Origin: Thalassobium sp.
Lineage (GTDB): Bacteria > Pseudomonadota > Gammaproteobacteria > Pseudomonadales > Oceanobacteraceae
NCBI GenBank assembly: GCA_002733205.1
Contig: NVUW01000007.1
Location: 1 to 64,000 of the forward strand
Length of the DNA stretch: 64,000 nucleotides
Direction of reading: 5' to 3'
Shown: positions 37,906 to 47,480 of the stretch, piece after piece
Numbering within the stretch: the stretch's first letter is position 1
Layout: each line of letters opens with the position of its first letter
Program-made: the position numbers and the translations under genes
Notes under the pieces: generated by a model
Seen by the model: only the letters and a program-made list of their open reading frames with translations
Databases searched by the model: none
What the model was told of the DNA's origin: nothing

Positions 37906-39102
37906 ATGACAACACTGGGAACCCCTTTTTCTCCGACGGCCACCCGCGTGCTGCTGTGCGGCGCCGGCGAGCTGGGCAAAGAAGTTGCGATTGAATTACA
38001 GCGTCTGGGCTGCGAAGTAATTGCCGCCGACCGCTACGCCAATGCCCCCGCCATGCAAGTGGCCGATCGCAGCCACGTACTGAATATGCTGGATGGGGCG
38101 GCGCTGCGTGCGGTCATCGAACAGGAAAAGCCGCATCTGGTGGTGCCTGAAATTGAAGCCATTGCCACCGCAACTCTGGCCGAGCTGGAGCAGGAAGGTG
38201 TGCAGATTATTCCCACCGCCCGTGCGACTCAGCTGACCATGAACCGTGAAGGTATCCGTCGTCTGGCGGCGGAAACACTCAAAGTGCCGACGTCCAGTTA
38301 TCAGTTTGCCGATAACGAAACGGATTTCCTTAAAGCGGTGGAAATCATTGGTCTGCCGTGTCTGGTGAAGCCGATCATGAGCTCTTCCGGCAAAGGCCAG
38401 AGCTTTGTTCGTGAGCCAGAGCAGCTGGCTCGTGCCTGGGCTTATGCGCAGGAAGGCGGCCGTGCCGGAAAGGGCAAGGTGATTGTTGAAGGTTTTGTCG
38501 ATTTTGATTTTGAAATCACTTTGCTGACCATTCGTCATAAAGACGCGTCAGGCAATACCGTTACCAGTTTCTGCGAACCGATTGGTCATCGTCAGGAAGA
38601 CGGTGATTATCAGGAATCCTGGCAGCCTCAGGCCATGACCGCAGCGGCACTGGCCAAAGCGCAGCAGATTGCCAAAGTCGTCACTGACGATCTGGGGGGG
38701 CTGGGATTGTTTGGCGTAGAGCTGTTTGTTAAGGGGGATGAGGTTATCTTCAGTGAAGTCTCACCGCGTCCGCACGATACCGGACTGGTGACGTTGATTT
38801 CACAGGATCTGTCCGAGTTTGCACTGCATGCACGGGCGATTCTGGGGCTGCCGATTCCGAATATTCAGCAGCACGGCCCATCGGCATCTTCTGTATTACT
38901 GGTGGCGGGGGAGTCGTCTTCGATGCAGTATTCCGGCCTCGATAAAGCGCTGGCCGAAATACATACTCAGCTGCGTTTGTTTGGTAAGCCGGAGGTTTCC
39001 GGTAAGCGTCGCCTGGGCGTGGCTCTTGCCCGTGGTGAGAGTATTGATGCCGCCAAAGATAAAGCTAATCGTGTAATTGCTGCCATACAGGTGACTCTGT
39101 AA
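37906..39102 (+). CDS. purT: formate-dependent phosphoribosylglycinamide formyltransferase
   Basis: PurT makes formyl-GAR from GAR, formate and ATP in purine synthesis. The 398-residue ATP-grasp protein has [18 protein letters not shown] at the N-terminus, [10 protein letters not shown] and [14 protein letters not shown] in the ATP-grasp core, and [15 protein letters not shown] near residue 285. I chose ATG 37906, which aligns with the E. coli start; ATG 37894 is also in frame. Its last 38 bp overlap the convergent GGDEF gene. Confidence 0.96.
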   Translation: MTTLGTPFSPTATRVLLCGAGELGKEVAIELQRLGCEVIAADRYANAPAMQVADRSHVLNMLDGAALRAVIEQEKPHLVVPEIEAIATATLAELEQEGVQIIPTARATQLTMNREGIRRLAAETLKVPTSSYQFADNETDFLKAVEIIGLPCLVKPIMSSSGKGQSFVREPEQLARAWAYAQEGGRAGKGKVIVEGFVDFDFEITLLTIRHKDASGNTVTSFCEPIGHRQEDGDYQESWQPQAMTAAALAKAQQIAKVVTDDLGGLGLFGVELFVKGDEVIFSEVSPRPHDTGLVTLISQDLSEFALHARAILGLPIPNIQQHGPSASSVLLVAGESSSMQYSGLDKALAEIHTQLRLFGKPEVSGKRRLGVALARGESIDAAKDKANRVIAAIQVTL

Positions 39103-40642
39103 AAGGAATATCCGGGCTGATCATCTGCAGCATATTGCAGTTGCGCCCGGATGCTTTGGCTTCATACAGGGCGGAATCTGCTGCCCTCAGCCATTCCTCT
39201 TTCGTCATATTTTCCAGCCACGGGCCAGACTCGCGGATCCAGGCAATACCAAAACTGATGGTCAGCTGTTTGCTGACGGATGAATGGTTGTGATGGATAT
39301 CCAGCGCACGGATACTTTCGCTGATTCTGTGCCTGACAGCATCCAGATTGTTGGCATCATCAATATATAAAATCAGTGCAAACTCTTCGCCGCCAAAACG
39401 TGCAGCCATTTCATCGGTACGTTTGGCACAGCCTTTTAAAGCCTGAGCAACCCGATGCAATGCATCATCACCGGCCTGATGGCCGTAGTGATCGTTAAAG
39501 CGCTTAAAGTAATCGATATCCACCAGAATTAAGGCCGCGGATTGGGTGTGACGTTGCAGGCGCCGCCAGGTGCTTTCGAGCGCCTCATCAAAGGCGCGGC
39601 GGTTAGGAATATTGGTCAGACGGTCAGTGTTCGACAGCTGCTCCAGCCGCGCCTGTTGCTGGCGAGCGGTATGCACCAGCTGATTGTATGTGTCGCGCAA
39701 CTGCCGCAGCTCGCGGATGCGGATCGGTGTGGTAAACAGTACCGGCCGCAGCATGCCGTCCCTGTTATTCAGTTGTAAAAGCTCGGTCGCCTTGCGGATG
39801 GGGGTGATCAGCAAATGCACCAGAATGAGAAAAATACCGGTTGGAATTAACGCAATCAGCAGGAATGTTGTCAGCACGGTACTGGTCAGAAAATTCGGAA
39901 TCGCTTGTTGATGATAAATGCGGAAGCAGAATACCGGTTGTTCGTCGGGGGATATCAGGCAACGGTCATTGCTGGGACTGACCTGCAGAGGAGGGGTCAG
40001 CAAGTTGATGGGATCAGACGGGACATCAATCTGTAGCAGTGGAATACGGGTAATCCGGCTCCAGGTTTCAAGTAAATCATCGTCCAGATGCTGGAAGAAA
40101 ATCAGCCAGCCCTGCTGTGGACCACTGCTATCCGAGTGCATAATCGGGCTTAACGCTAATAAATGAGGCTGGTCATTAATCCTTTGAAACAATGTTGCCG
40201 GATGATTTTGCAGATATTCATTATGACCGTTTTTCAGCCAGCGCAGTAAATGGCCGCTGTCGGCTTTAACCAGAGATTTCTGATCGTTGTATTCCAGATT
40301 AAACAGCGGCTCACGCTGTGCATTGAGCATCAGCACCCCGGATAATTTCAGTGACGTAAAGGTGGTATCGGTGAAATTGGTATCTGTGAATTTGCTGTCG
40401 GGGGCCTGGCTGTAATTCCAGGTGTCATCCCAATAGGCATAATCCACGGCAAACGCTTCCAGATTTTCTCTCTGCAAATTGAGCACGCTGTTCAGGCTCA
40501 GGATTTCGTTCCTTTGCGTCTTAAGGGCGACATCCAGCTCTGCCGGATAAAACCAAAACCAACGCACCAGCAGTAACCCAACAAACAGCAGGGCAATGAA
40601 GATGACTGAAAGGAAAAGAAACAACTGACGGATTGAAAGCAT
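39065..40642 (-). CDS. diguanylate cyclase with CHASE4-like periplasmic domain
   Basis: The 525-residue protein from ATG 40642 has TM1 (about residues 5-27), a periplasmic CHASE4-like domain with [15 protein letters not shown]2 (about 258-280), a HAMP-like linker and a C-terminal GGDEF domain with the active-site signature RFGGEEF. It should make cyclic di-GMP in response to an external signal. No clear RxxD product-inhibition site is visible (RTDE instead). The 3' end overlaps purT. Codons up to 40861 are read by chance. Confidence 0.92.
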   Translation of the reverse strand: MLSIRQLFLFLSVIFIALLFVGLLLVRWFWFYPAELDVALKTQRNEILSLNSVLNLQRENLEAFAVDYAYWDDTWNYSQAPDSKFTDTNFTDTTFTSLKLSGVLMLNAQREPLFNLEYNDQKSLVKADSGHLLRWLKNGHNEYLQNHPATLFQRINDQPHLLALSPIMHSDSSGPQQGWLIFFQHLDDDLLETWSRITRIPLLQIDVPSDPINLLTPPLQVSPSNDRCLISPDEQPVFCFRIYHQQAIPNFLTSTVLTTFLLIALIPTGIFLILVHLLITPIRKATELLQLNNRDGMLRPVLFTTPIRIRELRQLRDTYNQLVHTARQQQARLEQLSNTDRLTNIPNRRAFDEALESTWRRLQRHTQSAALILVDIDYFKRFNDHYGHQAGDDALHRVAQALKGCAKRTDEMAARFGGEEFALILYIDDANNLDAVRHRISESIRALDIHHNHSSVSKQLTISFGIAWIRESGPWLENMTKEEWLRAADSALYEAKASGRNCNMLQMISPDIPFTESPVWQQLHD

Positions 40643-40888
40643 AGGTTCTCTGTCTGGTTGTCCGTTCAGCGCGCTATCGCCCGGACAGTATCTTTTTCGG
40701 CATGCAAAAAGCTCAAAAGGTTGGTCTGTGGTAAACAGAACCATAGCCTTGGCTTTCTGGGTTTTCCTTATCTCAAAGCATAGCCGAAGCTGATGTATAA
40801 AAAGCGTAAATCGGCGTTTTTCCGCGCGTATTCTGATCTGTATGCGGTTATGGGGGGACAAATACCGGAAAGCGGCTGAAAACAGGAC

Positions 40889-40919
40889 TTGACCTGCGAG
40901 TAACTCGAAGGTTTAAGCT
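40889..40919 (+). promoter_or_regulatory. MerR-type promoter and operator
   Basis: TTGACC (-35, 40889-40894) is separated by 19 bp from a poor -10 (TAAGCT, 40914-40919). The spacer holds the dyad ACCT-N-CGAGT-A-ACTCG-N-AGGT at 40892-40912. The long spacer with an internal dyad is the hallmark of MerR-activated metal promoters. Confidence 0.75.
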
Positions 40920-40956
40920 GCGCTTATTGAGTCATACGCTGTGATCAGGAGGGGAT

Positions 40957-41403
40957 ATGCGGGTTCTGGAACTGGCCAGGCGCGAGCAGGTGAATGCCAA
41001 TACCATTCGCCATTACGTACGGATTGGCCTACTCAATCCGGCGAAGGATAACAGTGGCTACCATCGTTTTACCGCGGCAGAACACAAGCGTCTGCGCTTT
41101 ATTCTGCAGGCGCGGGATCTGGGGTTTACCCTCGATGATATCCACACCATGCTGCAGGCGGCAGAGCAGGGGGAATCGCCTTGTCCTACGGTGCGTCAGC
41201 TGATTGAGCCCCGCCTGTCAGAGGCCAGAGCCAAACTGGCGGCCATGCAGGCACTGGTAGAACGGATGGAGCGGGCGGTTGAGCAGTGGGCAGAGCAACC
41301 TGATTGTGTTCCCTGCGGAGAGCACATCTGTCATTTGATAGAAGGTGCTGATGTGCACCTGAGTGAACGTTGTGGAAGTCGGGGAGAATTTCAGCATGAC
41401 TGA
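40957..41403 (+). CDS. MerR family metal-responsive regulator
   Basis: The 148-residue protein has the MerR winged-helix (ANTIRHYVRIGLLNPAKD, then GYHRFTAAEHKRLRFI), a long dimerisation helix and a C-terminal metal site with C76 (ESPCPTVR), C117, C120 and C125 (DCVPCGEHIC), as in divalent-metal sensors such as ZntR. The gene lies directly after its own MerR-type promoter and overlaps the permease start by 8 bp, so it probably senses the ion that the permease handles. Confidence 0.93.
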   Translation: MRVLELARREQVNANTIRHYVRIGLLNPAKDNSGYHRFTAAEHKRLRFILQARDLGFTLDDIHTMLQAAEQGESPCPTVRQLIEPRLSEARAKLAAMQALVERMERAVEQWAEQPDCVPCGEHICHLIEGADVHLSERCGSRGEFQHD

Positions 41404-42715
41404 TACAGAACGCAAGAGCTGCTGCGGCAGTGAGAAAGAATCAAAGCAAGCTGAGCATGGCTCTTGCTGTGCAACTGAAACGAAAGAAACTGAAACGAAA
41501 GCAGCTGAGAGTTCGTGCTGCGGCAGTGCGAAAACACCCGCACCGGCAAAGCCTGCCTCATGTTGTGCTCCTGAAATAAAAGACGCTGAAGCGAAAGTAA
41601 CTGAGAATTCGTGTTGCGGCACTACGAAAACATCCACTGTAGCGGCTTCCTGTGGCACAGAAAGCGGTGAACCAGGTGGGTGTTGTCCGCCGGCAGAAAA
41701 AGGCCGCATCGACTGGATTTTATGGGGCTGCGGCAGTTTTGTGGTGCTGGGTTATATCGGCTTTTTATTGCTGGGTCATCAGCCTGACAGCAGTCTGCCC
41801 TGGCTGGGTGTGATGCTGCATACCTCCTATGAAATGGTTAACGCCATGTGGTGGGGGATTCTTACCGCGTCGTTCTTTGTCGGATTACTGGGACGGATTC
41901 CGCGCGAGCTGGTGATGTCGGTACTGGGCAAAGGCGGCACCAAACGGGGTTTATTCCGCGCAACGCTGGCCGGTTTAATGCTCGACTTGTGTAACCACGG
42001 CATCTTAATGGTGGCGATGAAGCTGTATGAGCGTGGTGCCAGTATTGGTCAGGTGATGGCTTTCCTGATTGCCAGCCCGTGGAATTCATTAACTCTGACG
42101 TTAATTCTGGTCGGCCTGATCGGTCTGAAATGGACTTTATTATTCATCGTCGCATCGTTATTAATTGCCTGGGTCAGCGGCTGGATTTTTGATCGACTGG
42201 TTGAGCGCGGCACTTTGCCAGCCAACCCGAATCAGGGCGAATTTCAGCAGGTGGCTTTTATGCCAACGCTGAAAAGTACCTGGAAAGAGAATGACTGGTC
42301 AGTACCATCGCTGTTAAAGATGTTCTGGCAGGGCTTTAAAGAATCCAAAATGGTGTTGCGCTGGGTATTTTTTGGTGTGGTATTAATTGCCCTGGTGCGC
42401 GCCTTTGTGCCGGAAGACAGTTTCGGCATCTGGTTTGGTGCCAGCTTTACCGGTCTGCTGATGACGTTACTGGTTACCACCATTATTGAAGTCTGCTCTG
42501 AAGGTTCCAGTCCGATTGCGGCCGATTTATTTAACCGCGCGGCGGCACCGGGTAATGCGTTTACTTTTCTGATGGCCGGAGCCGCCACCGATTACACTGA
42601 AATCATGGCGCTGCAAAATACCACCAGAAGCTGGAAAATCGCGCTGTTTTTACCGCTGATTACCGTGCCGCAGGTATTATTGATTGGCTGGCTGATGAAT
42701 ACTGCAGGCGTGTAA
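41396..42715 (+). CDS. ArsP-like (DUF318) permease with a cysteine-repeat N-terminus
   Basis: The start is ATG 41396 (GGGGAGA upstream), giving 439 residues. Residues 1-105 form a soluble segment with repeated Cys-Cys pairs (9-10, 24-25, 41-42, 56-57, 73-74, 96-97, and C86) in alternating SCCG and SCCA contexts. From about residue 106 the protein is the DUF318/ArsP-type permease: about eight helices with FLIASPWNSLTLTLI, TIIEVCSEGSSPIAADLFN and LMAGAATDYTEI. ArsP exports trivalent methyl-arsenicals; other members are poorly known. With the MerR regulator it makes a metal(loid) efflux or sequestration module (inference). A strong terminator follows. Confidence 0.92.
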   Translation: MTDTERKSCCGSEKESKQAEHGSCCATETKETETKAAESSCCGSAKTPAPAKPASCCAPEIKDAEAKVTENSCCGTTKTSTVAASCGTESGEPGGCCPPAEKGRIDWILWGCGSFVVLGYIGFLLLGHQPDSSLPWLGVMLHTSYEMVNAMWWGILTASFFVGLLGRIPRELVMSVLGKGGTKRGLFRATLAGLMLDLCNHGILMVAMKLYERGASIGQVMAFLIASPWNSLTLTLILVGLIGLKWTLLFIVASLLIAWVSGWIFDRLVERGTLPANPNQGEFQQVAFMPTLKSTWKENDWSVPSLLKMFWQGFKESKMVLRWVFFGVVLIALVRAFVPEDSFGIWFGASFTGLLMTLLVTTIIEVCSEGSSPIAADLFNRAAAPGNAFTFLMAGAATDYTEIMALQNTTRSWKIALFLPLITVPQVLLIGWLMNTAGV

Positions 42716-42731
42716 TTATTCTGCTGTAAAT

Positions 42732-42769
42732 AAAAACGCCGCACTAACCAGGTTAGTGCGGCGTTTTTT
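42732..42769 (+). terminator. intrinsic terminator between convergent genes
   Basis: A perfect 18-bp inverted repeat (AAAAACGCCGCACTAACC and its complement) with a one-base centre and T runs on both strands; it serves the permease gene and the convergent methyltransferase gene. Confidence 0.93.
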
Positions 42770-42785
42770 ATGCCTTGCATGGAGC

Positions 42786-43427
42786 TTACAGTTTGGTGAA
42801 ATCCAGAATCATTAACCGGCCTTCAAAACGGTTCGGCTCAAGGGCAAACCAGTGCTCGTAGGTAAAAGCCGCAGGCCAGAGTTTTTCGCAGCTACTGCTT
42901 AATTCATCGAAGGTCGAGCGTCCCGGATCGGCCAGAATAATCTGCTTAACCCCGGCTTTTTTAGCCCGTTTAAACAAGCGCAGTAAGTCTCCGACCATTT
43001 CATCCCAGAAGCAGATATCCGCACCGATAATACAATCGAATTTCGCCAGATTCTGGCCTTTCATATCGTTGAATGATGCATGCAACGGACGTACTTTGGC
43101 GTCGTTTGCCGCAGCCACCATATCCAGGTATGGAAACACGCTGTCGTCCACGTCCAGACCGGTCACTTTGGCCTGTTGCTGGCTGGCACAGTAGACCGCC
43201 GCCGGTCCCCAGCCACAGCCAAGCTCCAGCACCCGGCTGTTTTTCGCCAGCGGATTACTGCTCAGCCAGTCCATCAGCAGAAAACTGGACGACCAGGTTT
43301 TATGGCCATGGACGCTTGGCTTAGCCACTTTTTTCAGTTTGCGGACCAGAGGGTGTTTCGCGGTAAAAAGGTAAATGCCGTAGGCATACTGCATATGATC
43401 TTCGGCGAAGATTTCGAGGCGGGGCAT
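42786..43427 (-). CDS. class I SAM-dependent methyltransferase
   Basis: The 213-residue protein has a Rossmann SAM-binding motif (RVLELGCGWGPAAVYCA), an acidic end of the second strand (VTGLDVDDSVF), and a later CIIGADICFWDEM motif like the lysine-methyltransferase group (Methyltransf_16). The substrate is not known. It is monocistronic, convergent to the permease gene. Confidence 0.85.
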   Translation of the reverse strand: MPRLEIFAEDHMQYAYGIYLFTAKHPLVRKLKKVAKPSVHGHKTWSSSFLLMDWLSSNPLAKNSRVLELGCGWGPAAVYCASQQQAKVTGLDVDDSVFPYLDMVAAANDAKVRPLHASFNDMKGQNLAKFDCIIGADICFWDEMVGDLLRLFKRAKKAGVKQIILADPGRSTFDELSSSCEKLWPAAFTYEHWFALEPNRFEGRLMILDFTKL

Positions 43428-43520
43428 GATAGAAAGCGCTTTGACAGACTATGTTGAGCGCCAGTCTACTGGGTTTTTTATCAGCCGCAACAGAATTGAG
43501 CTATTGCTACCTATGCCACT

Positions 43521-43550
43521 TTGTATAATTCTGTACAATAATTTGTATAG
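43521..43550 (+). promoter_or_regulatory. repeated TGTAYA motifs in the promoter of the DUF3833 lipoprotein gene
   Basis: TTGTATA (43521), TGTACAA (43532) and TTGTATA (43543) are spaced about one helical turn apart, with a TATAAT at 43524. The layout recalls operators of CarH/LitR-type light-responsive MerR proteins, but no such regulator is in the window. Confidence 0.4.
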
Positions 43551-43566
43551 GTTTTCAGGAGGCTTT

Positions 43567-44199
43567 ATGAATTTAACGACTTTTCGCCCCGTTGCGGCCG
43601 CTCGTGGACTGTTTCCCGCCGCTCTGCTGCTGGTCGCCAGTGCGCTGTTAACAGGCTGCGCCGGTGTGCAGGTTGAGGAATACGCCGGGCGTGCTCCGGC
43701 GCTGGATCCGCGCACCTTTTTTGACGGCACCATCTGTGCCGACGGGGTGGTGCGTGACCGTTCCGGTAAGCAGATCCGCCAGTTTAATGCCCGTATTCTT
43801 GCCAGCTGGGAAGATCAGGGTAGCGGCTCTGAAACCGGCACCCTTGATGAAGTTTTTTACTTCTATGATGAACCCGGTGCCTCCGCCGTTGAGGAAACCC
43901 GCGTCTGGACGCTGACTGCCAACGGCAGCGGCGGTTATCACGCCAGCGCCACGGATGTCCCGCAGCCGACCACCATGAAGCATGCCGGTAACAGCATTCA
44001 GATGGCCTATACCCTGCGTTATGGCAAGCCCGGCGATACCCTTGACCTGGATATGGACGACTGGATGTTTCAGGTCGCCGATGGCGTGGTTATTAATGAA
44101 ACCCGCATGAGCAAATGGGGGATTCATGTCGGTCAGGTGCTGCTGGTGATGCGCAAAGTACCCGCCGGTTATGAGTGTTTGCCTGCACGGAAGGGATGA
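43567..44199 (+). CDS. DUF3833 family lipoprotein
   Basis: The start is ATG 43567 with a perfect AGGAGG upstream; the frame extends back to 43426 by chance. A lipobox (ALLTGC at residues 24-29) gives a lipid-anchored protein. The body with TFFDGTICADGVVRDRSG, FYFYDE and YTLRYGKPGDTLDLDMDDWM matches DUF3833. Function unknown; the family is often found with light- or stress-regulated lipid genes (from memory, unsure). Confidence 0.88.
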   Translation: MNLTTFRPVAAARGLFPAALLLVASALLTGCAGVQVEEYAGRAPALDPRTFFDGTICADGVVRDRSGKQIRQFNARILASWEDQGSGSETGTLDEVFYFYDEPGASAVEETRVWTLTANGSGGYHASATDVPQPTTMKHAGNSIQMAYTLRYGKPGDTLDLDMDDWMFQVADGVVINETRMSKWGIHVGQVLLVMRKVPAGYECLPARKG

Positions 44200-44282
44200 C
44201 ACTGATTAATTTATCTATTAGATAAATTCAACTTTGTATTAGAAATCATCGTTTTATCTCATGATTGAATTTGGCCAGAATG

Positions 44283-44295
44283 TGAAAATCATTCA
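44283..44295 (+). promoter_or_regulatory. MetR box upstream of metE
   Basis: TGAAAATCATTCA fits the MetR consensus TGAA-N5-TTCA exactly and lies 18-30 bp before the metE start. The flanking TGATTGAATTT at 44262 may be part of a second, weaker site. Confidence 0.75.
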
Positions 44296-44312
44296 ATCAT
44301 TGAGATATTACG

Positions 44313-46601
44313 ATGACACTTTTTCATACTCTTGGCTTTCCGCGCGTCGGTCAGCAACGCGAACTCAAATGGGCGCTGGAATCGTTCTGGGCCGGTAACA
44401 GCACACAGCAGGAACTGCTGGATGTGGCACATAGCCAGCGTCTGGCTAACTGGCAACGTCAGCTGCAGGCGGGTGCCGATTTTATTACCGCCGGTGACTT
44501 TGCCCTTTACGACCATGTGCTTAATACCAGCTATCTGTTTGGCCACCTGCCAGAGCGCGCGCGTCATGGCGACGATGCGCTGAACCAGCTGTTTCTGGCG
44601 GCCCGTGGCCGTACCCCTTGTGGCTGTACCAGCCATGCCAGCGAAATGACCAAATGGTTCGATACCAATTATCACTATCTGGTGCCGGAGTGCCGGGCAG
44701 AGGATGAATTCCGCCTGCAACCGGAATTACTGCTGGAAGAAATCCGCGCGGCGCGTGCGGTGTATCCGAAAGTAAAAGCGGTGGTACTGGGGCCTTTGAG
44801 TTATCTGTATCTGGGCAAAAGTCTGGATAACAGCAATCGCCTGAATCTGCTGCCCAAACTGCTGCCGCTGTATTCCGAATTATTTGCACTGTTAAAAGCC
44901 GAAGGCGTCGACTGGCTGCAATTGGATGAGCCGATTTTAGCCCTCGATTTACCGTCGGACTGGGCGCAGGCGTTTGAACCGGCGTACCACACCCTGCGTA
45001 ATAATGGCCTGAATCTGCTGCTCACCACCTATTTTAACGGTCTGGAAGATAACCTCAGCCTGGCGCTGAATCTGCCGGTGCAGGGTGTGCATCTGGATCT
45101 GGTCAGTGCACCGGAACAGCTGACACCGGCGCTTGATCGTATCGGGCCGTATAAAGTGCTGTCGGTCGGTGTTATTGATGGGCGCAATATCTGGCGCTCC
45201 GATTTAAACGCCATCCGTGAATCCCTGCTGGAAGCCAAGCAGCAACTGGGCGAGCGTTTGTGGCTGGGCACCTCCTGCTCATTGCTGCATGTGCCCTACG
45301 ATGCAGCCAGCGAAAGTCAGTTGCCGGATGGTGTTGGCCAGTGGCTGGCGTTTGCTCAGCAAAAACTGGAAGAGGGCGTCTTACTGCGAGATGCGTTAAA
45401 TAACAGTGACGTGCTCAGTTCTGCCACCTGGCATGCACAGGCGAATGCCATTCAGGCGCGCCGTACCTCAACGGCGGTGCATAAAGCCGCGGTGAAGCAA
45501 CGGGCTGCCGATGCCGCCGCGTTCGACTGGCAGCGGGATTTGCCTTTTAGCGAGCGCGCCGTCCTGCAACAGCAATTATTAAAATTACCGCTGTTCCCAA
45601 CCACCACTATTGGCTCTTTTCCGCAGACCAGCGGTATTCGCCAGTTACGTCGTCGTTTTAAACAGGGCGAGCTGACGCTGGCAGAATACGAAGACGGTTT
45701 AAAAGCCGAAATTGTGCATGCTATCCGCATACAGGAACAGATTGGTCTGGATGTACTGGTGCACGGTGAAGCCGAGCGTAATGACATGGTGGAATATTTT
45801 GGCGAGCAACTGGAAGGCGTTGCGGTATCGGCCAATGGCTGGGTACAGAGTTACGGCTCGCGTTGCGTTAAACCGCCGATTATTTATGGCGATATTGAGC
45901 GTCCGCAGCCAATGACCGTGCGCTGGAGCGAATTTGCCCAGAGCCAGACCGATAAACGTATGAAAGGCATGCTTACCGGGCCTGTCACCATTTTAAAATG
46001 GGCGTTTGTGCGCGATGACCAACCCTGGTCGGCCACGGCGTATCAGCTGGCGGCCGTGCTGCGTGATGAAGTGCAGGATCTGGAGCGTGCCGGTATCCGC
46101 ATAATTCAGGTGGATGAACCGGCGTTGCGTGAAGGTCTGCCACTGCGTAAAGCGGCGCATCAACAGTATCTGCAGTGGGCGGTGAACAGTTTCCGCTTCA
46201 GCGTAACCGGCGTTGCCGCCGATACGCAGATTCATACCCATATGTGTTACGCCGACTTCGACGATATTCTGCCGGCGATTCAGGGCATGGACGCTGATGT
46301 GATTACGCTGGAAACCGCGCGCTCGGCCAGTAAATTACTCGCAACACTGCAAAGCTCACCTTACAACAATGGTATTGGCCCGGGGGTTTACGATATTCAC
46401 AGTCCGAATATTCCGGCGGCTGAAGCAATGCTCGCTATTTTGCGTGACTCGCTGGCGGTGGTTGCGCCAGAAAATCTTTGGGTAAACCCGGATTGCGGTC
46501 TGAAAACCCGCCGCTGGGAAGAAGTGATTCCGGCGCTGGAAGCGATGGTGGCGGTTGCACTGGAATTGCGCGAAGAGGTAAAGGTGACGGAGCAGGCCTG
46601 A
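44313..46601 (+). CDS. metE: cobalamin-independent methionine synthase
   Basis: MetE transfers a methyl group from 5-methyl-tetrahydropteroyl-triglutamate to homocysteine. The 762-residue protein has the N-terminal LGFPRVGQQRELKWALESFW block, the central TTTIGSFPQTSGIRQLRR, and the zinc ligands in the second half (HTHMCYADF with His and Cys, EDGEAERND-like HGEAERNDMV, and NPDCGLKTRRW with the late Cys). Length fits the family. The MetR box indicates induction by MetR with homocysteine. Confidence 0.97.
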   Translation: MTLFHTLGFPRVGQQRELKWALESFWAGNSTQQELLDVAHSQRLANWQRQLQAGADFITAGDFALYDHVLNTSYLFGHLPERARHGDDALNQLFLAARGRTPCGCTSHASEMTKWFDTNYHYLVPECRAEDEFRLQPELLLEEIRAARAVYPKVKAVVLGPLSYLYLGKSLDNSNRLNLLPKLLPLYSELFALLKAEGVDWLQLDEPILALDLPSDWAQAFEPAYHTLRNNGLNLLLTTYFNGLEDNLSLALNLPVQGVHLDLVSAPEQLTPALDRIGPYKVLSVGVIDGRNIWRSDLNAIRESLLEAKQQLGERLWLGTSCSLLHVPYDAASESQLPDGVGQWLAFAQQKLEEGVLLRDALNNSDVLSSATWHAQANAIQARRTSTAVHKAAVKQRAADAAAFDWQRDLPFSERAVLQQQLLKLPLFPTTTIGSFPQTSGIRQLRRRFKQGELTLAEYEDGLKAEIVHAIRIQEQIGLDVLVHGEAERNDMVEYFGEQLEGVAVSANGWVQSYGSRCVKPPIIYGDIERPQPMTVRWSEFAQSQTDKRMKGMLTGPVTILKWAFVRDDQPWSATAYQLAAVLRDEVQDLERAGIRIIQVDEPALREGLPLRKAAHQQYLQWAVNSFRFSVTGVAADTQIHTHMCYADFDDILPAIQGMDADVITLETARSASKLLATLQSSPYNNGIGPGVYDIHSPNIPAAEAMLAILRDSLAVVAPENLWVNPDCGLKTRRWEEVIPALEAMVAVALELREEVKVTEQA

Positions 46602-46645
46602 ATGAACAGGCGGGCCCCTAGAGGTCGCAGTCAGTAAGAAGCTTT

Positions 46646-46684
46646 GAGGCAGGCATGGTTAATTCCATTTCTGCCTCTTTTTTT
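46646..46684 (+). terminator. intrinsic terminator of metE
   Basis: GAGGCAG / CTGCCTC stem, with a longer AT-rich loop, followed by a T run, 45 bp after the metE stop. Confidence 0.82.
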
Positions 46685-46695
46685 GGCTCACGCTT

Positions 46696-47235
46696 TCAGT
46701 GTGCGTAATGATCAACCGCAAAACTGAACACGACCTTAATCATAAAAAACACACTGCACAGCAGAAACCATTGTGGCATGGGCAGGAGGATTAGCAGAAA
46801 AAGACCAAAACACATAAAGGCCGCGCCGGAAAATTTCTGTAAGGCATGGTTTTTCAGCTGATTAATGACCAAGGCTGAGGCGATGGTAAACGCCCAGGTC
46901 AGCAGAGCGTATTCAAAAGGGGCATTTAACAGCCAGGCGATGGCTAAAATATGGACATGAATCAGGATAAAAATAAGCCTGCCTTTGGGGCGTTCGGCAT
47001 AAAAACGATTGGTTCCGTGCGTAAAGTTTGCAATGCAACCGGCAAACACATCCGCAACCAGTATGAGTCCCAATATTGTCTTCCAATTGAAGTCTGGATT
47101 GGCTGGCTGATACAGAAAGAAGTACATAACAGCACTGCCCGTCAGGGCAAAGGTCAGAGTCGCCATGATTTCGGCTATTGTTTGCTGTTCGCCGAATACT
47201 TCGTGCAGTGCTTGCGGCATTGTTATTATTTTCAT
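46696..47235 (-). CDS. integral membrane protein of unknown function
   Basis: The 179-residue protein has about five hydrophobic segments (for example IAEIMATLTFALTGSAVMYF, TILGLILVADVFAGCI, FILIHVHILAIAWLL, SGAAFMCFGLFLLILLP) and short loops with several histidines (HGTNRFY, HVH). AGGAATGC precedes the start. I do not recognise a family. It stands between metE and trhO without evident operon partners. Confidence 0.78.
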   Translation of the reverse strand: MKIITMPQALHEVFGEQQTIAEIMATLTFALTGSAVMYFFLYQPANPDFNWKTILGLILVADVFAGCIANFTHGTNRFYAERPKGRLIFILIHVHILAIAWLLNAPFEYALLTWAFTIASALVINQLKNHALQKFSGAAFMCFGLFLLILLPMPQWFLLCSVFFMIKVVFSFAVDHYAH

Positions 47236-47439
47236 TATGCATTCCTGGAAGCGGAGTCAGATCAGGGTGAGCGATGCATGCTGTTCCTGAATTCAGGAAA
47301 TTAACCGGGTTTCCGGACGGGCTCAATGGCTTGCCGGAGGAACAGAGTAATCCGCCGGAAATACAAATCGTTTGCTGTTTTGTGCAGGAATGCCGGGCAA
47401 TAGCAGGCAGTCGTTGAAATAGGGGCGGAGTCTGTCGTC

Positions 47440-47470
47440 AGAGCCTGTTTAACGGTATTAAACAGGCTCT
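47440..47470 (-). other. hairpin after trhO
   Basis: A perfect 13-bp inverted repeat (AGAGCCTGTTTAA and TTAAACAGGCTCT) with a five-base loop lies 11 bp past the trhO stop. No T run follows on the minus strand, so it may protect the mRNA end or act with Rho. Confidence 0.55.
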
Positions 47471-47480
47471 GTAAGAGAGG

